Shown: positions 17,818 through 27,417 of the stretch, piece by piece | Numbering within the stretch: position 1 is the stretch's first letter | Layout of the letters: each line of letters begins with the position of its first letter | Assembly (NCBI GenBank): GCA_900466475.1 | Contig: UBMI01000021.1 | Coordinates: forward strand, 434,001 to 498,000 | Reading direction: 5' to 3' | DNA: 64,000 bases | Origin: Hyphomicrobiales bacterium | Lineage (GTDB): Bacteria > Pseudomonadota > Alphaproteobacteria > Rhizobiales > Rhizobiaceae | Position numbers and translations under genes: made by a program | The notes under the pieces: generated by a model | What the model was told of the DNA's origin: nothing | Databases searched by the model: none | Seen by the model: only the letters and a program-made list of their open reading frames with translations

Positions 17818-19062
17818 ATGCCGTGGACAAAAAGCCTGTTGGCGCGCATCCGGCGCGAACGCCCGGTTTTGCTGGCGACGCTGCTGAGCGCGCTTGTCGC
17901 GCTTGCTGCGGGCATGAACAAATGGATCGTATTCGCCCTGCTGCTCGTCATGATCGTCACCTCGCTCTTCAACGAGGCTCCGGTCATCAGGCCCGATGTC
18001 GTCGAACCGGTCGAACCCGAGCCCGAAGTGCTTCCGAGCCGCCTGCCTGAAGTCTCCGCCACGCTGGCCGGCCTCGATATCCCGGTCATGGTGCTCTCGG
18101 AAGATGCCTCGGTGCTGTTCCAGAACCGGGCGGCCGAAAAAGCCTTCGGCGAGGCGACGCTCGGCTCCCATATATCGGCACGGTTGCGTTCGCCTGGCGT
18201 GCTGGACATGGTGCGCGAGACCATCGCCACCAACGCCCCGAACCAGATCGAGCATTCCGAGCGGCTGCCTTCGGAGCGCGTCTATATTGTTCGCAGCGCT
18301 CCTGTCGAATTCAAGGATGATGACGGCCGCAACGAGCGCTATTACATCCTTTCCTTCCGCGATATTTCCGAGGTTCGGCGCATCGATCGCATGCGCTCGG
18401 ATTTCGTCGCCAATGCAAGCCACGAGCTGCGCACGCCGCTTGCCTCGCTGCGCGGCTTCATCGAAACCATCCAGGGCCCGGCAAAGAATGATCAGAAGGC
18501 GCAGGCGCGCTTCCTCGGCATCATGTTCGACCAGACGACACGCATGAGCAGGCTTGTCGACGATCTCCTGTCTCTCTCCAGGCTGGAACTCAAATCGCAC
18601 ATCGCTCCCGACGAGAAGGTGGATCTCGTGCCGCTTCTCGGCCACGTCAGGGACTCGCTTCTGCCGCTTGCAAGGGATGTCGGCGTCTCGATCAACCTGC
18701 ATCTGCCCGAGGGCAAGGTCGAGGTGCTGGGCGATCGCGATGAGCTCGTTCAGGTCTTTGAAAACCTGATGGAAAACGCCTGTAAATACGGCCAGGAGGG
18801 CGAGATCGTCGATGTCTGGTTGAAGAACGGGTCTGGCCAGCCCGTCGAGGTCAGCGTTATCGACAAGGGGCCTGGCATTCCCGCCGAACACGTGCCGCGC
18901 CTGACGGAGCGCTTCTATCGCGTCAGCATTGAAGACAGCCGTTCGAAGAAGGGCACCGGCCTCGGGCTTGCCATCGTCAAGCATATTCTGACGCGCCATC
19001 GTGCACGGCTGATCGTTAAATCCGAGGTGGGCAAGGGAACCGAGTTCACGGTGCGCTTCTGA
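17818..19062 (+). CDS. phoR: Phosphate regulon sensor histidine kinase PhoR
   Basis: About 414 aa. Two closely spaced N-terminal membrane helices (PVLLATLLSALVALAAG, KWIVFALLLVMIVTSLF) are followed by a PAS-like domain (residues about 80-190), a HisKA domain with phospho-acceptor NASHELRTPLASLRG, and HATPase_c with N-box ENLMENACKYG, DKGPGIP and GTGLGLAIVKH. It phosphorylates PhoB under phosphate limitation. The start at 17818 (MPWTKSLLARI) has GGAAG upstream; an in-frame ATG at 17740 would add 26 unusual residues. It heads phoR-pstSCAB-phoU-phoB, all on the plus strand. Confidence 0.93.
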   Translation: MPWTKSLLARIRRERPVLLATLLSALVALAAGMNKWIVFALLLVMIVTSLFNEAPVIRPDVVEPVEPEPEVLPSRLPEVSATLAGLDIPVMVLSEDASVLFQNRAAEKAFGEATLGSHISARLRSPGVLDMVRETIATNAPNQIEHSERLPSERVYIVRSAPVEFKDDDGRNERYYILSFRDISEVRRIDRMRSDFVANASHELRTPLASLRGFIETIQGPAKNDQKAQARFLGIMFDQTTRMSRLVDDLLSLSRLELKSHIAPDEKVDLVPLLGHVRDSLLPLARDVGVSINLHLPEGKVEVLGDRDELVQVFENLMENACKYGQEGEIVDVWLKNGSGQPVEVSVIDKGPGIPAEHVPRLTERFYRVSIEDSRSKKGTGLGLAIVKHILTRHRARLIVKSEVGKGTEFTVRF

Positions 19063-19124
19063 CGCAATATGTCGCACACTATTTTGAAGTGTCGTATTTT
19101 TGATTTAATAATCAATAGCTTAAT

Positions 19125-19157
19125 CTGTCATAAATGTTTCACCGATTTGACATAAAA
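19125..19157 (+). promoter_or_regulatory. PHO box upstream of pstS (three 11-bp repeats)
   Basis: Three consecutive 11-bp units start at 19125 (CTGTCATAAAT), 19136 (GTTTCACCGAT) and 19147 (TTGACATAAAA). The first matches the rhizobial half-site CTGTCAT with AAAT spacer perfectly; the other two match at 5 of 7 positions. Exact 11-bp phasing is what PhoB dimers bind. It lies 104-136 bases before the pstS ATG and should drive phosphate-starvation induction of pstSCAB-phoU. Confidence 0.85.
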
Positions 19158-19260
19158 GGACGGTGCTTAAGGCGCTAAGAGAGTCCTGCCGATGAAAAAA
19201 GGCAATGCGAGGGCCTCTTTGAGGCCGCACTCACACAAGCCCAAATGCCGGGAGATTCAA

Positions 19261-20295
19261 ATGAACACCTTTAAACTTACTGTTGCCGCGCTCGCTGCAA
19301 CCGCCGCTTTCGCTGGCGTTGCTGTCGCCCGCGACCAGATCCAGGTTGCTGGTTCGTCCACCGTCCTGCCGTACGCAAAGATCGTTGCCGAATCCTTCGG
19401 CGAAACCTTCACCAACTTCAAGACGCCGGTCGTCGAATCCGGCGGCACGGGCGCTGGTCTGAAGGAATTCTGCAAGGGCGTCGGTGAGGACACGATCGAC
19501 GTTGCCAACGCTTCGCGCCCGATCAACAAGAGCGAAGCCGAAGCCTGCAAGGCTGCCGGCGTAACCGACATCCAGGAAGTCAAGATCGGCTACGACGGCA
19601 TCGTCTTCGCAACCGACTCTTCCAACCCGGATGTTGCCTACGTTCCGGCCGACATCTACAAGGCCCTCGCAGCCCAGGTCGTTGTTGACGGCAAGCTCGT
19701 CGCCAACCCGTACAAGAAGTGGTCCGAAGTCAACCCGAAGCTTCCGGCTGTTGATATCGCTGCCTACATCCCGGGCGAAAAGCACGGCACCCGCGAAGTC
19801 TTCGAACAGAACGTTCTCGCTGCTGGCTGCAAGGCTTCCGGCGCAACCGACGTTATCGCCAAGGAAATCGCCGACAAGGCTGCCCAGGGCAAGGCTTGCG
19901 TCGCAGTTCGCAAGGACGGCGCTGCCGTTGACATCGACGGCGACTATCCGGAAACCCTGGCACGCATCGCTGCCAACAAGACCGGCGTTGGCGTATTCGG
20001 TCTCTCCTTCTATGAAAACAATGCCGACAAGCTCAAGGTTGCGACCATGAGCGGCATCGTTCCGTCGACGGAAACCATCGCTAACGGCACCTACCCGGTT
20101 TCCCGCCCGCTGTTCTTCTACGTCAAGAAGGCACATCTTGGCGCCGTTCCGGGCCTGAAGGAATATGTCAACTTCTTCGTATCCGACCAGATGATCGGCC
20201 CTGACGGCCCGCTCGCCGAATACGGTCTCGTTGCTGCTCCGGATGCAGAGCGCGATGCGATCCGCAAGGACGTAGAGGCTGGCAAGACCATGTAA
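19261..20295 (+). CDS. pstS: Periplasmic phosphate-binding protein PstS
   Basis: 344 aa with a Sec signal peptide (MNTFKLTVAALAATAAFAGVA, cleavage near residue 25). The mature protein starts RDQIQVAGSSTVLPYAK, the phosphate-binding loop typical of PstS, and has ESGGTGAGLKEFCKG, PGEKHGTREVFEQ and PVSRPLFFYVKKAH. It delivers phosphate to PstCA. The ATG at 19261 has GGGAG upstream; longer in-frame starts lack a signal peptide. Codon use is strongly biased to a few codons, as in highly expressed genes. A strong hairpin follows it. Confidence 0.97.
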   Translation: MNTFKLTVAALAATAAFAGVAVARDQIQVAGSSTVLPYAKIVAESFGETFTNFKTPVVESGGTGAGLKEFCKGVGEDTIDVANASRPINKSEAEACKAAGVTDIQEVKIGYDGIVFATDSSNPDVAYVPADIYKALAAQVVVDGKLVANPYKKWSEVNPKLPAVDIAAYIPGEKHGTREVFEQNVLAAGCKASGATDVIAKEIADKAAQGKACVAVRKDGAAVDIDGDYPETLARIAANKTGVGVFGLSFYENNADKLKVATMSGIVPSTETIANGTYPVSRPLFFYVKKAHLGAVPGLKEYVNFFVSDQMIGPDGPLAEYGLVAAPDAERDAIRKDVEAGKTM

Positions 20296-20303
20296 TGAAC
20301 TTT

Positions 20304-20335
20304 GCCGGCGCGACGCTCGGGGGCGTCGCGCCGGC
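20304..20335 (+). terminator. Strong hairpin between pstS and pstC
   Basis: Perfect 13-bp stem GCCGGCGCGACGC with a 6-base loop, 8 bases after the pstS stop and with no U-tract. It probably acts as a partial terminator or as a 3' exonuclease block that keeps pstS mRNA more abundant than the permease message. Confidence 0.75.
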
Positions 20336-20463
20336 ATCGCCTTATCCATCCGGCTCCAATGGGGCGCCGGACGGGTGAACTTCTTCTCCATGATAATGAA
20401 GCCGATGGCACGCTCCTGGAGCTGCCGGGTTCTTTGGGGGCTGTGGGCCTGGGGACGTAACGA

Positions 20464-21945
20464 ATGAGCACATCCATCATACTCTTGTGCCTGGTGGTGA
20501 TCGGCGCCGTTGCCTATGTGGCTGCGCGCAGCCGCGCTAGCGCACTTTCCGGAGGCAGATCTGCTGCCCTGCATTCGCGGCCGGCCTATTATGGCTCCTA
20601 TGCCGCGATCTGGGCTGCTCTGCCGTCCCTGATCGTTCTGTGTGTCTGGCTGGCTGTCAGCCCGGGCATCATCTCTTCTTCCGTTCGCGGCGCCTTTCCT
20701 GACGACGTGAAGGCGCAGCCGGCCGTCCAGCAGGATCTCGCTTACAGCATGGTCGCCACCATTGCCCGCGGCATGAACCTGCTGACTTCGGATGAGGTTT
20801 CCTCCCTCTCGGGCAATCCCGCGGGCTTGCAGGCAAAGCTCAGTGAAAAGGGTGTGCCGCTCGCCGGCGAGCCGCAGCCTTACATGATCGATGCCGCAAA
20901 GACCCTGAACTCTGAGAGCATGACGAGCCGCACCATCATGACGGCGATCGTTCTGCTCATTTCCGTCGCAGGCGCCTTCTATGCGCTGCGCTCGGTTGCT
21001 CCGCGCTTCCGCGCCCGCAATCGTGTCGAGCGTGTCATGCTCTGGGCGCTGCTCGTTGCATCCTCCACCGCCATTCTGACGACGATCGGCATCGTTCTCT
21101 CGATGCTGTCAGAAGCGGCCCGTTTCTTCTCTGTCGTTCCCTTCGTCGACTTCTTCTTCGGAACGGTCTGGGATCCGCGCTTTGCCGGTGCGGGCAGCTC
21201 CTCCTTCGGCCAGTTCGGGCTTATCCCGCTCTTGCTCGGCACGCTCTATATCGGCCTGGTCGCCATGCTGGTCGCAGTGCCGGTTGGCCTCTTTGCCGCC
21301 ATCTATATGGCCGAATACGCCTCTCCGAAGATCCGCTCGATCGCCAAGCCACTTCTCGAAGTGCTCGCCGGCATTCCGACCATCGTCTACGGCTTCTTCG
21401 CGCTCGTCACCGTCGGGCCGTTTCTGCGTGATTTCTCGTCGCAGATCAGCGGTCTCCTGACCGGTAACTATACGAACTTCATCCAGGCACAGAGCGTCAT
21501 CACCGCCGGCATCGTCATGGGCATCATGCTGATCCCTTACGTTTCCTCGCTGTCGGATGACATCATCACCGCCGTTCCGCGTGCCCTGCGCGACGGTTCG
21601 CTCGGCCTCGGCGCCACGCGCTCCGAAACCATCAAGAAGGTCGTCCTGCCCGCAGCTCTTCCCGGTATCGTCGGCGCGCTGCTGATGACGGCTTCCCGCG
21701 CCATTGGCGAAACCATGATCGTGGTTCTGGCCGCCGGCGTCGCCGCCCGTATCCAGATCAATCCCTTCGAGCCGATGACGACCGTGACCGTCAAGATCGT
21801 CAACCAGTTGACCGGCGACCTTGAGTTCACCTCGCCGCAGACGCTGGTCGCCTTCGCACTTGGCATCACGCTGTTCTGCATCACGCTTTGCCTCAACATT
21901 TACGCGCTCTACATCGTGCGCAAATACCGGGAGCAGTACGAATGA
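20464..21945 (+). CDS. pstC: Phosphate ABC transporter permease PstC
   Basis: 493 aa, longer than the roughly 320 aa of enteric PstC because of an N-terminal extension with additional membrane helices and a periplasmic loop (DDVKAQPAVQQDLAYS), a form common in alphaproteobacteria. The permease core has GTLYIGLVAMLVAVPVGLFA, the EAA-type loop RALRDGSLGLGATRSETIKK, and LPGIVGALLMTASRAIGETM. It forms the membrane channel with PstA. Its last codons overlap the pstA start (ATGA at 21942-21945), giving translational coupling. Confidence 0.96.
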   Translation: MSTSIILLCLVVIGAVAYVAARSRASALSGGRSAALHSRPAYYGSYAAIWAALPSLIVLCVWLAVSPGIISSSVRGAFPDDVKAQPAVQQDLAYSMVATIARGMNLLTSDEVSSLSGNPAGLQAKLSEKGVPLAGEPQPYMIDAAKTLNSESMTSRTIMTAIVLLISVAGAFYALRSVAPRFRARNRVERVMLWALLVASSTAILTTIGIVLSMLSEAARFFSVVPFVDFFFGTVWDPRFAGAGSSSFGQFGLIPLLLGTLYIGLVAMLVAVPVGLFAAIYMAEYASPKIRSIAKPLLEVLAGIPTIVYGFFALVTVGPFLRDFSSQISGLLTGNYTNFIQAQSVITAGIVMGIMLIPYVSSLSDDIITAVPRALRDGSLGLGATRSETIKKVVLPAALPGIVGALLMTASRAIGETMIVVLAAGVAARIQINPFEPMTTVTVKIVNQLTGDLEFTSPQTLVAFALGITLFCITLCLNIYALYIVRKYREQYE

Positions 21946-23264
21946 CGAATATTGTTTCCCCCGTCGCCGGCGTCACCGTTTCCAAGGCGCCCGCGCGTCG
22001 CGATATCGGCATCAAGCGCCGCTATGCCGCCGAGCGCCGGTTCCAGGCCTATGGCATCGCAGCCATAGCGTTCGGCCTCATCTTCCTCTTCATCCTGCTC
22101 TGGACGGTCATCAGCAACGGCTATACGGCCTTCCAGCAGACGTCGATCACGCTGCCGATCGAGTTCGCCGAGAAGACGCTCGACCCGGACAACAAGCGTG
22201 CAACCGACCCCTCGGTGCTGGTTGCTGCCAACTATCCGGTTCTGCTGCGCGACGCGATCGTCAAGCAGCTCGGCATCAATGCATCGAGCCGTCCTGACGT
22301 GCGCGACGCATCCGCCATGCTGTCCAAGGGCGCGCCGATCCAGTTGCGCGACATGGTCGTTGCCGACCCGTCGATCATCGGCAAGACCGTCAATGTCACG
22401 GTGCTTGCAGATGCCAATATCGACAGCGCCAACAAAGGCCAGATCAATCTTTCGGTCGATGAGAAGAACCGCAAGGTCAACGACAAGCAGGTTGCCTGGA
22501 TGAACGAGCTGAAGGCGAGCGGTGCTCTCCACAAGACGTTCAACACCGGCCTCTTCGTCAACGGCAATTCCAGCCGTCCGGAAGCCGCAGGTCTCGGCGT
22601 CGCCCTCATCGGCTCGCTCTACCTGATGCTCATCGTGCTTGCCCTTTCGCTGCCGATCGGCGTCGCAGCCTCGATCTACCTCGAGGAATTCGCGCCGAAG
22701 AACAAGCTGACGGATCTGATCGAGGTCAACATCAACAACCTCGCCGCCGTTCCGTCGATCGTCTACGGTCTGCTCGGCCTGTCGGTCTTCATCAACTTCG
22801 CCGGCCTGCCGCGTTCGGCATCGCTCGTCGGCGGCCTGGTGCTGACCCTGATGACGCTTCCGACGATCATCATCGCGACGCGTGCGGCATTGCGCGCCGT
22901 ACCGCCGTCGATCCGCTCGGCAGCTCTCGGCCTTGGCGCCTCGAAGATGCAGATGGTGTTCCACCATGTGCTGCCGCTTGCAATGCCCGGCATCCTGACC
23001 GGCACGATCATCGGCCTTGCCCACGCACTCGGCGAAACTGCGCCGCTGCTCCTGATCGGCATGGTCGCCTTCGTCGCCCAGGCGCCGGCCACTCCGCTCG
23101 ATCCCTCCACGGCACTTCCGGTTCAGGTCTACATGTGGGCCAACGAAGCCGAGCGCGCATTCGTGGAAAGAACCTCGGGTGCCATCATCGTCCTGCTCCT
23201 GTTCCTGATCGTCATGAACATCGGAGCTATCCTCTTGCGTCGTCGCTTTGAGCGCCGCTGGTAA
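21942..23264 (+). CDS. pstA: Phosphate ABC transporter permease PstA
   Basis: 440 aa, again longer than the enteric form because of a periplasmic domain of about 170 aa between the first helix ([20 protein letters not shown]) and the core. The core carries [21 protein letters not shown], the EAA loop [21 protein letters not shown], and [19 protein letters not shown]-like sequence near residue 355. It starts inside the pstC stop. It pairs with PstC in the inner membrane and is energised by PstB 14 bases downstream. Confidence 0.96.
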   Translation: MTNIVSPVAGVTVSKAPARRDIGIKRRYAAERRFQAYGIAAIAFGLIFLFILLWTVISNGYTAFQQTSITLPIEFAEKTLDPDNKRATDPSVLVAANYPVLLRDAIVKQLGINASSRPDVRDASAMLSKGAPIQLRDMVVADPSIIGKTVNVTVLADANIDSANKGQINLSVDEKNRKVNDKQVAWMNELKASGALHKTFNTGLFVNGNSSRPEAAGLGVALIGSLYLMLIVLALSLPIGVAASIYLEEFAPKNKLTDLIEVNINNLAAVPSIVYGLLGLSVFINFAGLPRSASLVGGLVLTLMTLPTIIIATRAALRAVPPSIRSAALGLGASKMQMVFHHVLPLAMPGILTGTIIGLAHALGETAPLLLIGMVAFVAQAPATPLDPSTALPVQVYMWANEAERAFVERTSGAIIVLLLFLIVMNIGAILLRRRFERRW

Positions 23265-23278
23265 ACGGAGTAAAGATC

Positions 23279-24094
<816 letters not shown>

Positions 24095-24138
24095 TTTTGG
24101 CAATGTGAAGCCTTCCCGATTTTCGAGGACAAAGCCCC

Positions 24139-24852
24139 ATGGCATCGACACATATTTTTTCCGCCTATGACGACGATCTGAAGTTCCTGTCCCGGCGCAT
24201 TTCCGAGATGGGTGGTCTTGCCGAACAGATGGGCGCCGACGCAGTTCGCGCGCTGGTCAACGGTGACACCGCACTCGCTCAGAAGGTCATTTCCGACGAC
24301 GTGATCCTCGATCACGCTGAACGCGAAATCAACGACAAGGCGATCGTCACGATCGCCCGCCGCCAGCCGATGGCCTCCGACCTTCGCGAGATCATGGGTT
24401 CGATCCGCATCGCCGCCGACCTCGAGCGCGTCGGCGATCTCGGCAAGAACACGGCCAAGCGCGTCATCGCTGTGCAGAGCACCGGCGTTCCGCGCAAGCT
24501 CGCCCGCGGTCTCGAGCATCTCTCCGAACTGGCGCTGGTCCAGCTCAAGGAAGTGCTCGACGTCTACACCAATCGCTCGGCCGACAAGGCCAAGTCCATC
24601 CGCGAGCGCGACGACGAGATCGACGCGATGTACACCTCGCTGTTCCGCGAACTCCTCACCTACATGATGGAAGATCCGCGCAACATCACGAGCTGCACGC
24701 ATCTTCTCTTCTGCGCCAAGAACATCGAGCGCATCGGCGACCACGCGACCAACATCGCCGAGACGATCTACTACATGGCAACCGGCGCCCAGCCGGAAGG
24801 CGAGCGTCCGAAGGACGACAGCTCCAATACCGTTGGTGCGGTCACGGAGTAA
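24139..24852 (+). CDS. phoU: Phosphate signalling protein PhoU
   Basis: 237 aa all-helical protein with two PhoU repeats. Each carries the metal-binding ExxxD-type motif: first repeat around MASDLREIMGSIRIAADLERVGD, second around FCAKNIERIGDHATNIAE. It dampens PhoR kinase activity when phosphate is plentiful and contacts PstB/PhoR. It lies 44 bases after pstB in the same operon and is followed by a hairpin before phoB. Confidence 0.96.
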   Translation: MASTHIFSAYDDDLKFLSRRISEMGGLAEQMGADAVRALVNGDTALAQKVISDDVILDHAEREINDKAIVTIARRQPMASDLREIMGSIRIAADLERVGDLGKNTAKRVIAVQSTGVPRKLARGLEHLSELALVQLKEVLDVYTNRSADKAKSIRERDDEIDAMYTSLFRELLTYMMEDPRNITSCTHLLFCAKNIERIGDHATNIAETIYYMATGAQPEGERPKDDSSNTVGAVTE

Positions 24853-24871
24853 TCCGGACCTGCCGATTGCG

Positions 24872-24895
24872 TGCGCGCCCCGTCGGGGGCGCGCA
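24872..24895 (+). terminator. GC-rich hairpin between phoU and phoB
   Basis: Perfect 10-bp stem TGCGCGCCCC/GGGGCGCGCA with GTCG loop, without a U-tract. It probably stabilises the pst-phoU message end or partly separates phoB expression from it. A promoter for phoB in the remaining 85 bases is possible but not visible. Confidence 0.6.
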
Positions 24896-24980
24896 GGTCG
24901 CAGCCAATTCCGAGTTCTTGCATGGTCCCTTGCTTAAATCACCCCCGGTTTAAGGATCATGCATTAGGAGACTGACACGC

Positions 24981-25664
24981 ATGATCCCAAGAGTTGCAGT
25001 TGTTGAAGATGAAGAGGCGCTGAGCGTGCTTCTCCGCTACAACCTCGAAGCCGAAGGTTTCGAGGTGGATACGATCCTTCGTGGCGACGAAGCCGAAATC
25101 CGGCTTCAGGAGCGCACGCCGGACCTGCTCATCCTTGACTGGATGCTGCCGGGCGTTTCCGGCATCGAGCTCTGCCGCCGGCTGCGCATGCGGCCGGAAA
25201 CCGAGCGCCTGCCGATCATCATGCTGACGGCGCGCGGCGAAGAGAGCGAGCGCGTTCGCGGTCTTTCGACCGGCGCGGACGACTATGTCGTCAAGCCCTT
25301 CTCCACGCCGGAACTCGTCGCCCGCGTCAAGGCGATGCTGCGACGCGCCCGTCCCGAGGTGCTCTCCACCGTTCTGAAATGTGGTGATATCGAGCTCGAT
25401 CGCGAAACGCACCGCGTCCATCGCAAGAGCCGCGAAGTTCGCCTCGGCCCGACCGAATTCCGCCTGCTGGAATTCCTCATGTCCTCGCCGGGCCGCGTCT
25501 TCTCCCGCTCGCAGCTTCTCGACGGCGTCTGGGGCCATGATATCTACGTGGACGAGCGCACCGTCGACGTCCATGTCGGCCGCCTGCGCAAGGCGCTGAA
25601 TTTCTCCAACATGCAGGATGTCATCCGCACCGTGCGCGGCGCGGGATATTCCATGGAAGCTTAA
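24981..25664 (+). CDS. phoB: Phosphate regulon response regulator PhoB
   Basis: 227 aa OmpR-family regulator. The receiver domain has the acidic pair VVEDEE, the phospho-acceptor Asp in LLILDWMLPGVSG, Thr in IIMLTAR and Lys in DYVVKPFS. The C-terminal winged helix contains LGPTEFRLLEFLMSSPGRVFSR and DERTVDVHVGRLRKAL. Phosphorylated by PhoR, it binds PHO boxes such as that at 19125. Its location after phoU, not beside phoR, is the usual rhizobial order. Confidence 0.97.
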   Translation: MIPRVAVVEDEEALSVLLRYNLEAEGFEVDTILRGDEAEIRLQERTPDLLILDWMLPGVSGIELCRRLRMRPETERLPIIMLTARGEESERVRGLSTGADDYVVKPFSTPELVARVKAMLRRARPEVLSTVLKCGDIELDRETHRVHRKSREVRLGPTEFRLLEFLMSSPGRVFSRSQLLDGVWGHDIYVDERTVDVHVGRLRKALNFSNMQDVIRTVRGAGYSMEA

Positions 25665-25691
25665 GCTTAGTCCGAGTGATCGGAGGTCCAG

Positions 25692-25727
25692 ACGGGTCGC
25701 TCGCTTGCCGGGCGGCCCGTTTGTCTA
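25692..25727 (+). terminator. Rho-independent terminator after phoB
   Basis: Stem ACGGGTCGC/GCGGCCCGT (9 bp, one U-G pair), 11-base loop, then TTTGTCT. It lies 28 bases after the phoB stop and closes the phosphate operon. Confidence 0.65.
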
Positions 25728-25797
25728 TCTGGCCCCCCTAGCTCCTTACGAAAGCCGACACCAGGCGCCGAAAGCGAACCTCGAAAGGATCTGCTTT

Positions 25798-26586
25798 TTA
25801 CAGACGAATGCGCACAAGAATTCGATCAAGAGCCTTTTGCAGAGCCGCAGTGCCGCCAAACGCACGAAAGTCTTCGAGCACCTGTTCGTTCAATCCGCCC
25901 TTGGTCGAATGCTCGCCGATGAGTTCATTGAAACTCGCGACAGGTTTTGAACGGGCAGCATGGGCGAGGCCGGAAAACAGTTGACGGAGGTAGGCGTCGC
26001 CAGCCGCTCCCGAGAGCCCCTTGCTCTGCAGCCAGGTCGACGTCGCGTCCAGGATGCCGAAATAGCTGGCCATCAGGCAGCTCGCCACCGCGAGAAGTTC
26101 GAACTCCTGCTTGTCTTCAACCTGGATCGCCGTTCCGAGCGCCGAAAAGAGTGTGTGGGAGACCTCGTCGGGCGGGTAGATCGCAGTCGCCCCCTGGAGA
26201 TCGGCGACGAACGGAAGTGGAATTGCCAGGCTCAGGCGAACCGGCCGATCGATCCACGCCAGCAGTTGATCCATTGGCGTAGCCGCGACAAAGCTGATGA
26301 CATGGTGGCCCGGCCGAAATCGGAGCGAGCGGATGACCTCCTCGGCAATTTGCGGCCTCACTGCCAAAAATACGAGATCGGAGCGGTCGAGAACATCCTG
26401 GTTGCCCACAGCGATAGACACATTCCCGTTTGCCGCCGCGAGGCGGGAGGCAACGCCTGCGTTACGAGGTGACAGCGCGATGGGTGTGTCGCGAAACGCT
26501 GTCTTGCCCAATCCGGTGACGACAGCCTCGGTAATCGTGCCCGCCCCGACGAACCCCATTGTCATCCGCTTTGGATCGATCTCCAT
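25798..26586 (-). CDS. Pyrroline-5-carboxylate reductase family protein
   Basis: About 262 aa. The N-terminal Rossmann fold has MGFVGAGTITEAVVTGL, and VFLAVRPQIAEEVI and the helical C-terminal dimerisation domain (ASYFGILDATSTWLQSKGLS) follow ProC. The usual C-terminal signature PGGTT is replaced by STKGGLNEQVLEDF, so this may be a ProC paralogue acting on another imine or keto substrate instead of the main proline enzyme. The ATG at 26586 has a G-run at good spacing; a GTG two codons earlier is less likely. It converges with phoB. Confidence 0.8.
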   Translation of the reverse strand: MEIDPKRMTMGFVGAGTITEAVVTGLGKTAFRDTPIALSPRNAGVASRLAAANGNVSIAVGNQDVLDRSDLVFLAVRPQIAEEVIRSLRFRPGHHVISFVAATPMDQLLAWIDRPVRLSLAIPLPFVADLQGATAIYPPDEVSHTLFSALGTAIQVEDKQEFELLAVASCLMASYFGILDATSTWLQSKGLSGAAGDAYLRQLFSGLAHAARSKPVASFNELIGEHSTKGGLNEQVLEDFRAFGGTAALQKALDRILVRIRL

Positions 26587-26886
26587 TGGCACCCCCCAAG
26601 CGACTATTTGCGCCGTGCTACTCCACCAGAATACCGCATCTGTATCAGAAAATCGCGCTACAGCGCCATGACCACCGGTCCATGCCAGCCCTGGGGCTGA
26701 AACGCATCGATGGTCTTGGCCACATAAGTTCGCATTGTCAGGCAGGGTGGATGCCGGCAGAGATCGGCCTTCCGCAGATCGCGGTCAGGAGCCGTTTTCC
26801 GGCGTTCCTGTGCCGGCTAAAAAATCACCCCTCCGCGCCAGGCGAGGAGGGGTGATGATACATTGCGTCTGTTGCAAGATCGCTGC
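26587..26886. other. Intergenic region between the ProC-like gene and gcrA
   Basis: 300 bases holding the gcrA terminator (26818-26856) and presumably the promoter of the ProC-like gene. Short open frames on the plus strand have no family-like features. No other element was found. Confidence 0.5.
26818..26856 (-). terminator. Rho-independent terminator of gcrA
   Basis: Perfect 11-bp inverted repeat ATCACCCCTCC/GGAGGGGTGAT with 11-base loop, followed on the minus strand by six U residues. It lies 31 bases after the gcrA stop. Confidence 0.88.
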
Positions 26887-27417
26887 TCAGGCGACCCGGA
26901 CAGCCTTGCGGCGTTCGCTCACCGGCTGATAGGCGAGACGCTGGTGGTAGTTGCAATAGGGCGATGAATCCGGGGAGTCGCAGCCGCAGAAGTAGAAATC
27001 GTCCTTCAGCGGATCGCCGACCGGCCACTTGCAGGTGCGCTCCGTCAGTTCCGTCAGGCCGAGGCGACGCGAAATAGGCACGACCACGTTTTTGGCCGGC
27101 ACGTATTCCATTTCCTCGACCGTTTCGATCTCGATCTCTTCCTTCAGCATCGTTGCGCCCTGCTGGCGCGTCACGGTGCGGGTGGCGATGCGAGATGCAT
27201 AGTTCGGGGCGCGGGGCGCAGAGGTGTTGCGCTTGGGCGCACGCGCCGTGGTTGCGGTGCCGCCGGCCTTGGCGCGACCGGGAAGACTGAGCCGGTGAAC
27301 CTTGCCGATAACAGCGTTTCTACTTACTCCGCCAAGTTGCGCAGCGATCTGGCTGGCACTCAGTCCCTCCGACCAAAGCTTCTTGAGCTTTTCGACACGC
27401 TCGTCTGTCCAGTTCAT
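26887..27417 (-). CDS. gcrA: Cell-cycle regulator GcrA
   Basis: 176 aa. The N-terminal HTH has the invariant GcrA opening MNWTDERVEKLKKLWSEGLS followed by SASQIAAQLGGVSRNAVIGK. A basic Ala/Pro-rich linker follows, and the C-terminal sigma70-interacting region has CKWPVGDP and FCGCDSPDSSPYCNYHQRLAY. GcrA binds sigma70 and activates promoters carrying CcrM-methylated GANTC sites in S phase. It is monocistronic with its own terminator. Its upstream region carries an unusual GANTC cluster. Confidence 0.97.
   Translation of the reverse strand: MNWTDERVEKLKKLWSEGLSASQIAAQLGGVSRNAVIGKVHRLSLPGRAKAGGTATTARAPKRNTSAPRAPNYASRIATRTVTRQQGATMLKEEIEIETVEEMEYVPAKNVVVPISRRLGLTELTERTCKWPVGDPLKDDFYFCGCDSPDSSPYCNYHQRLAYQPVSERRKAVRVA

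Noticed and set aside
17593-19077. 494-aa open frame on the minus strand
   Set aside because: It is opposite phoR, whose kinase motifs are complete on the plus strand; the minus frame has Arg/His/Asp-rich composition typical of antisense shadows.
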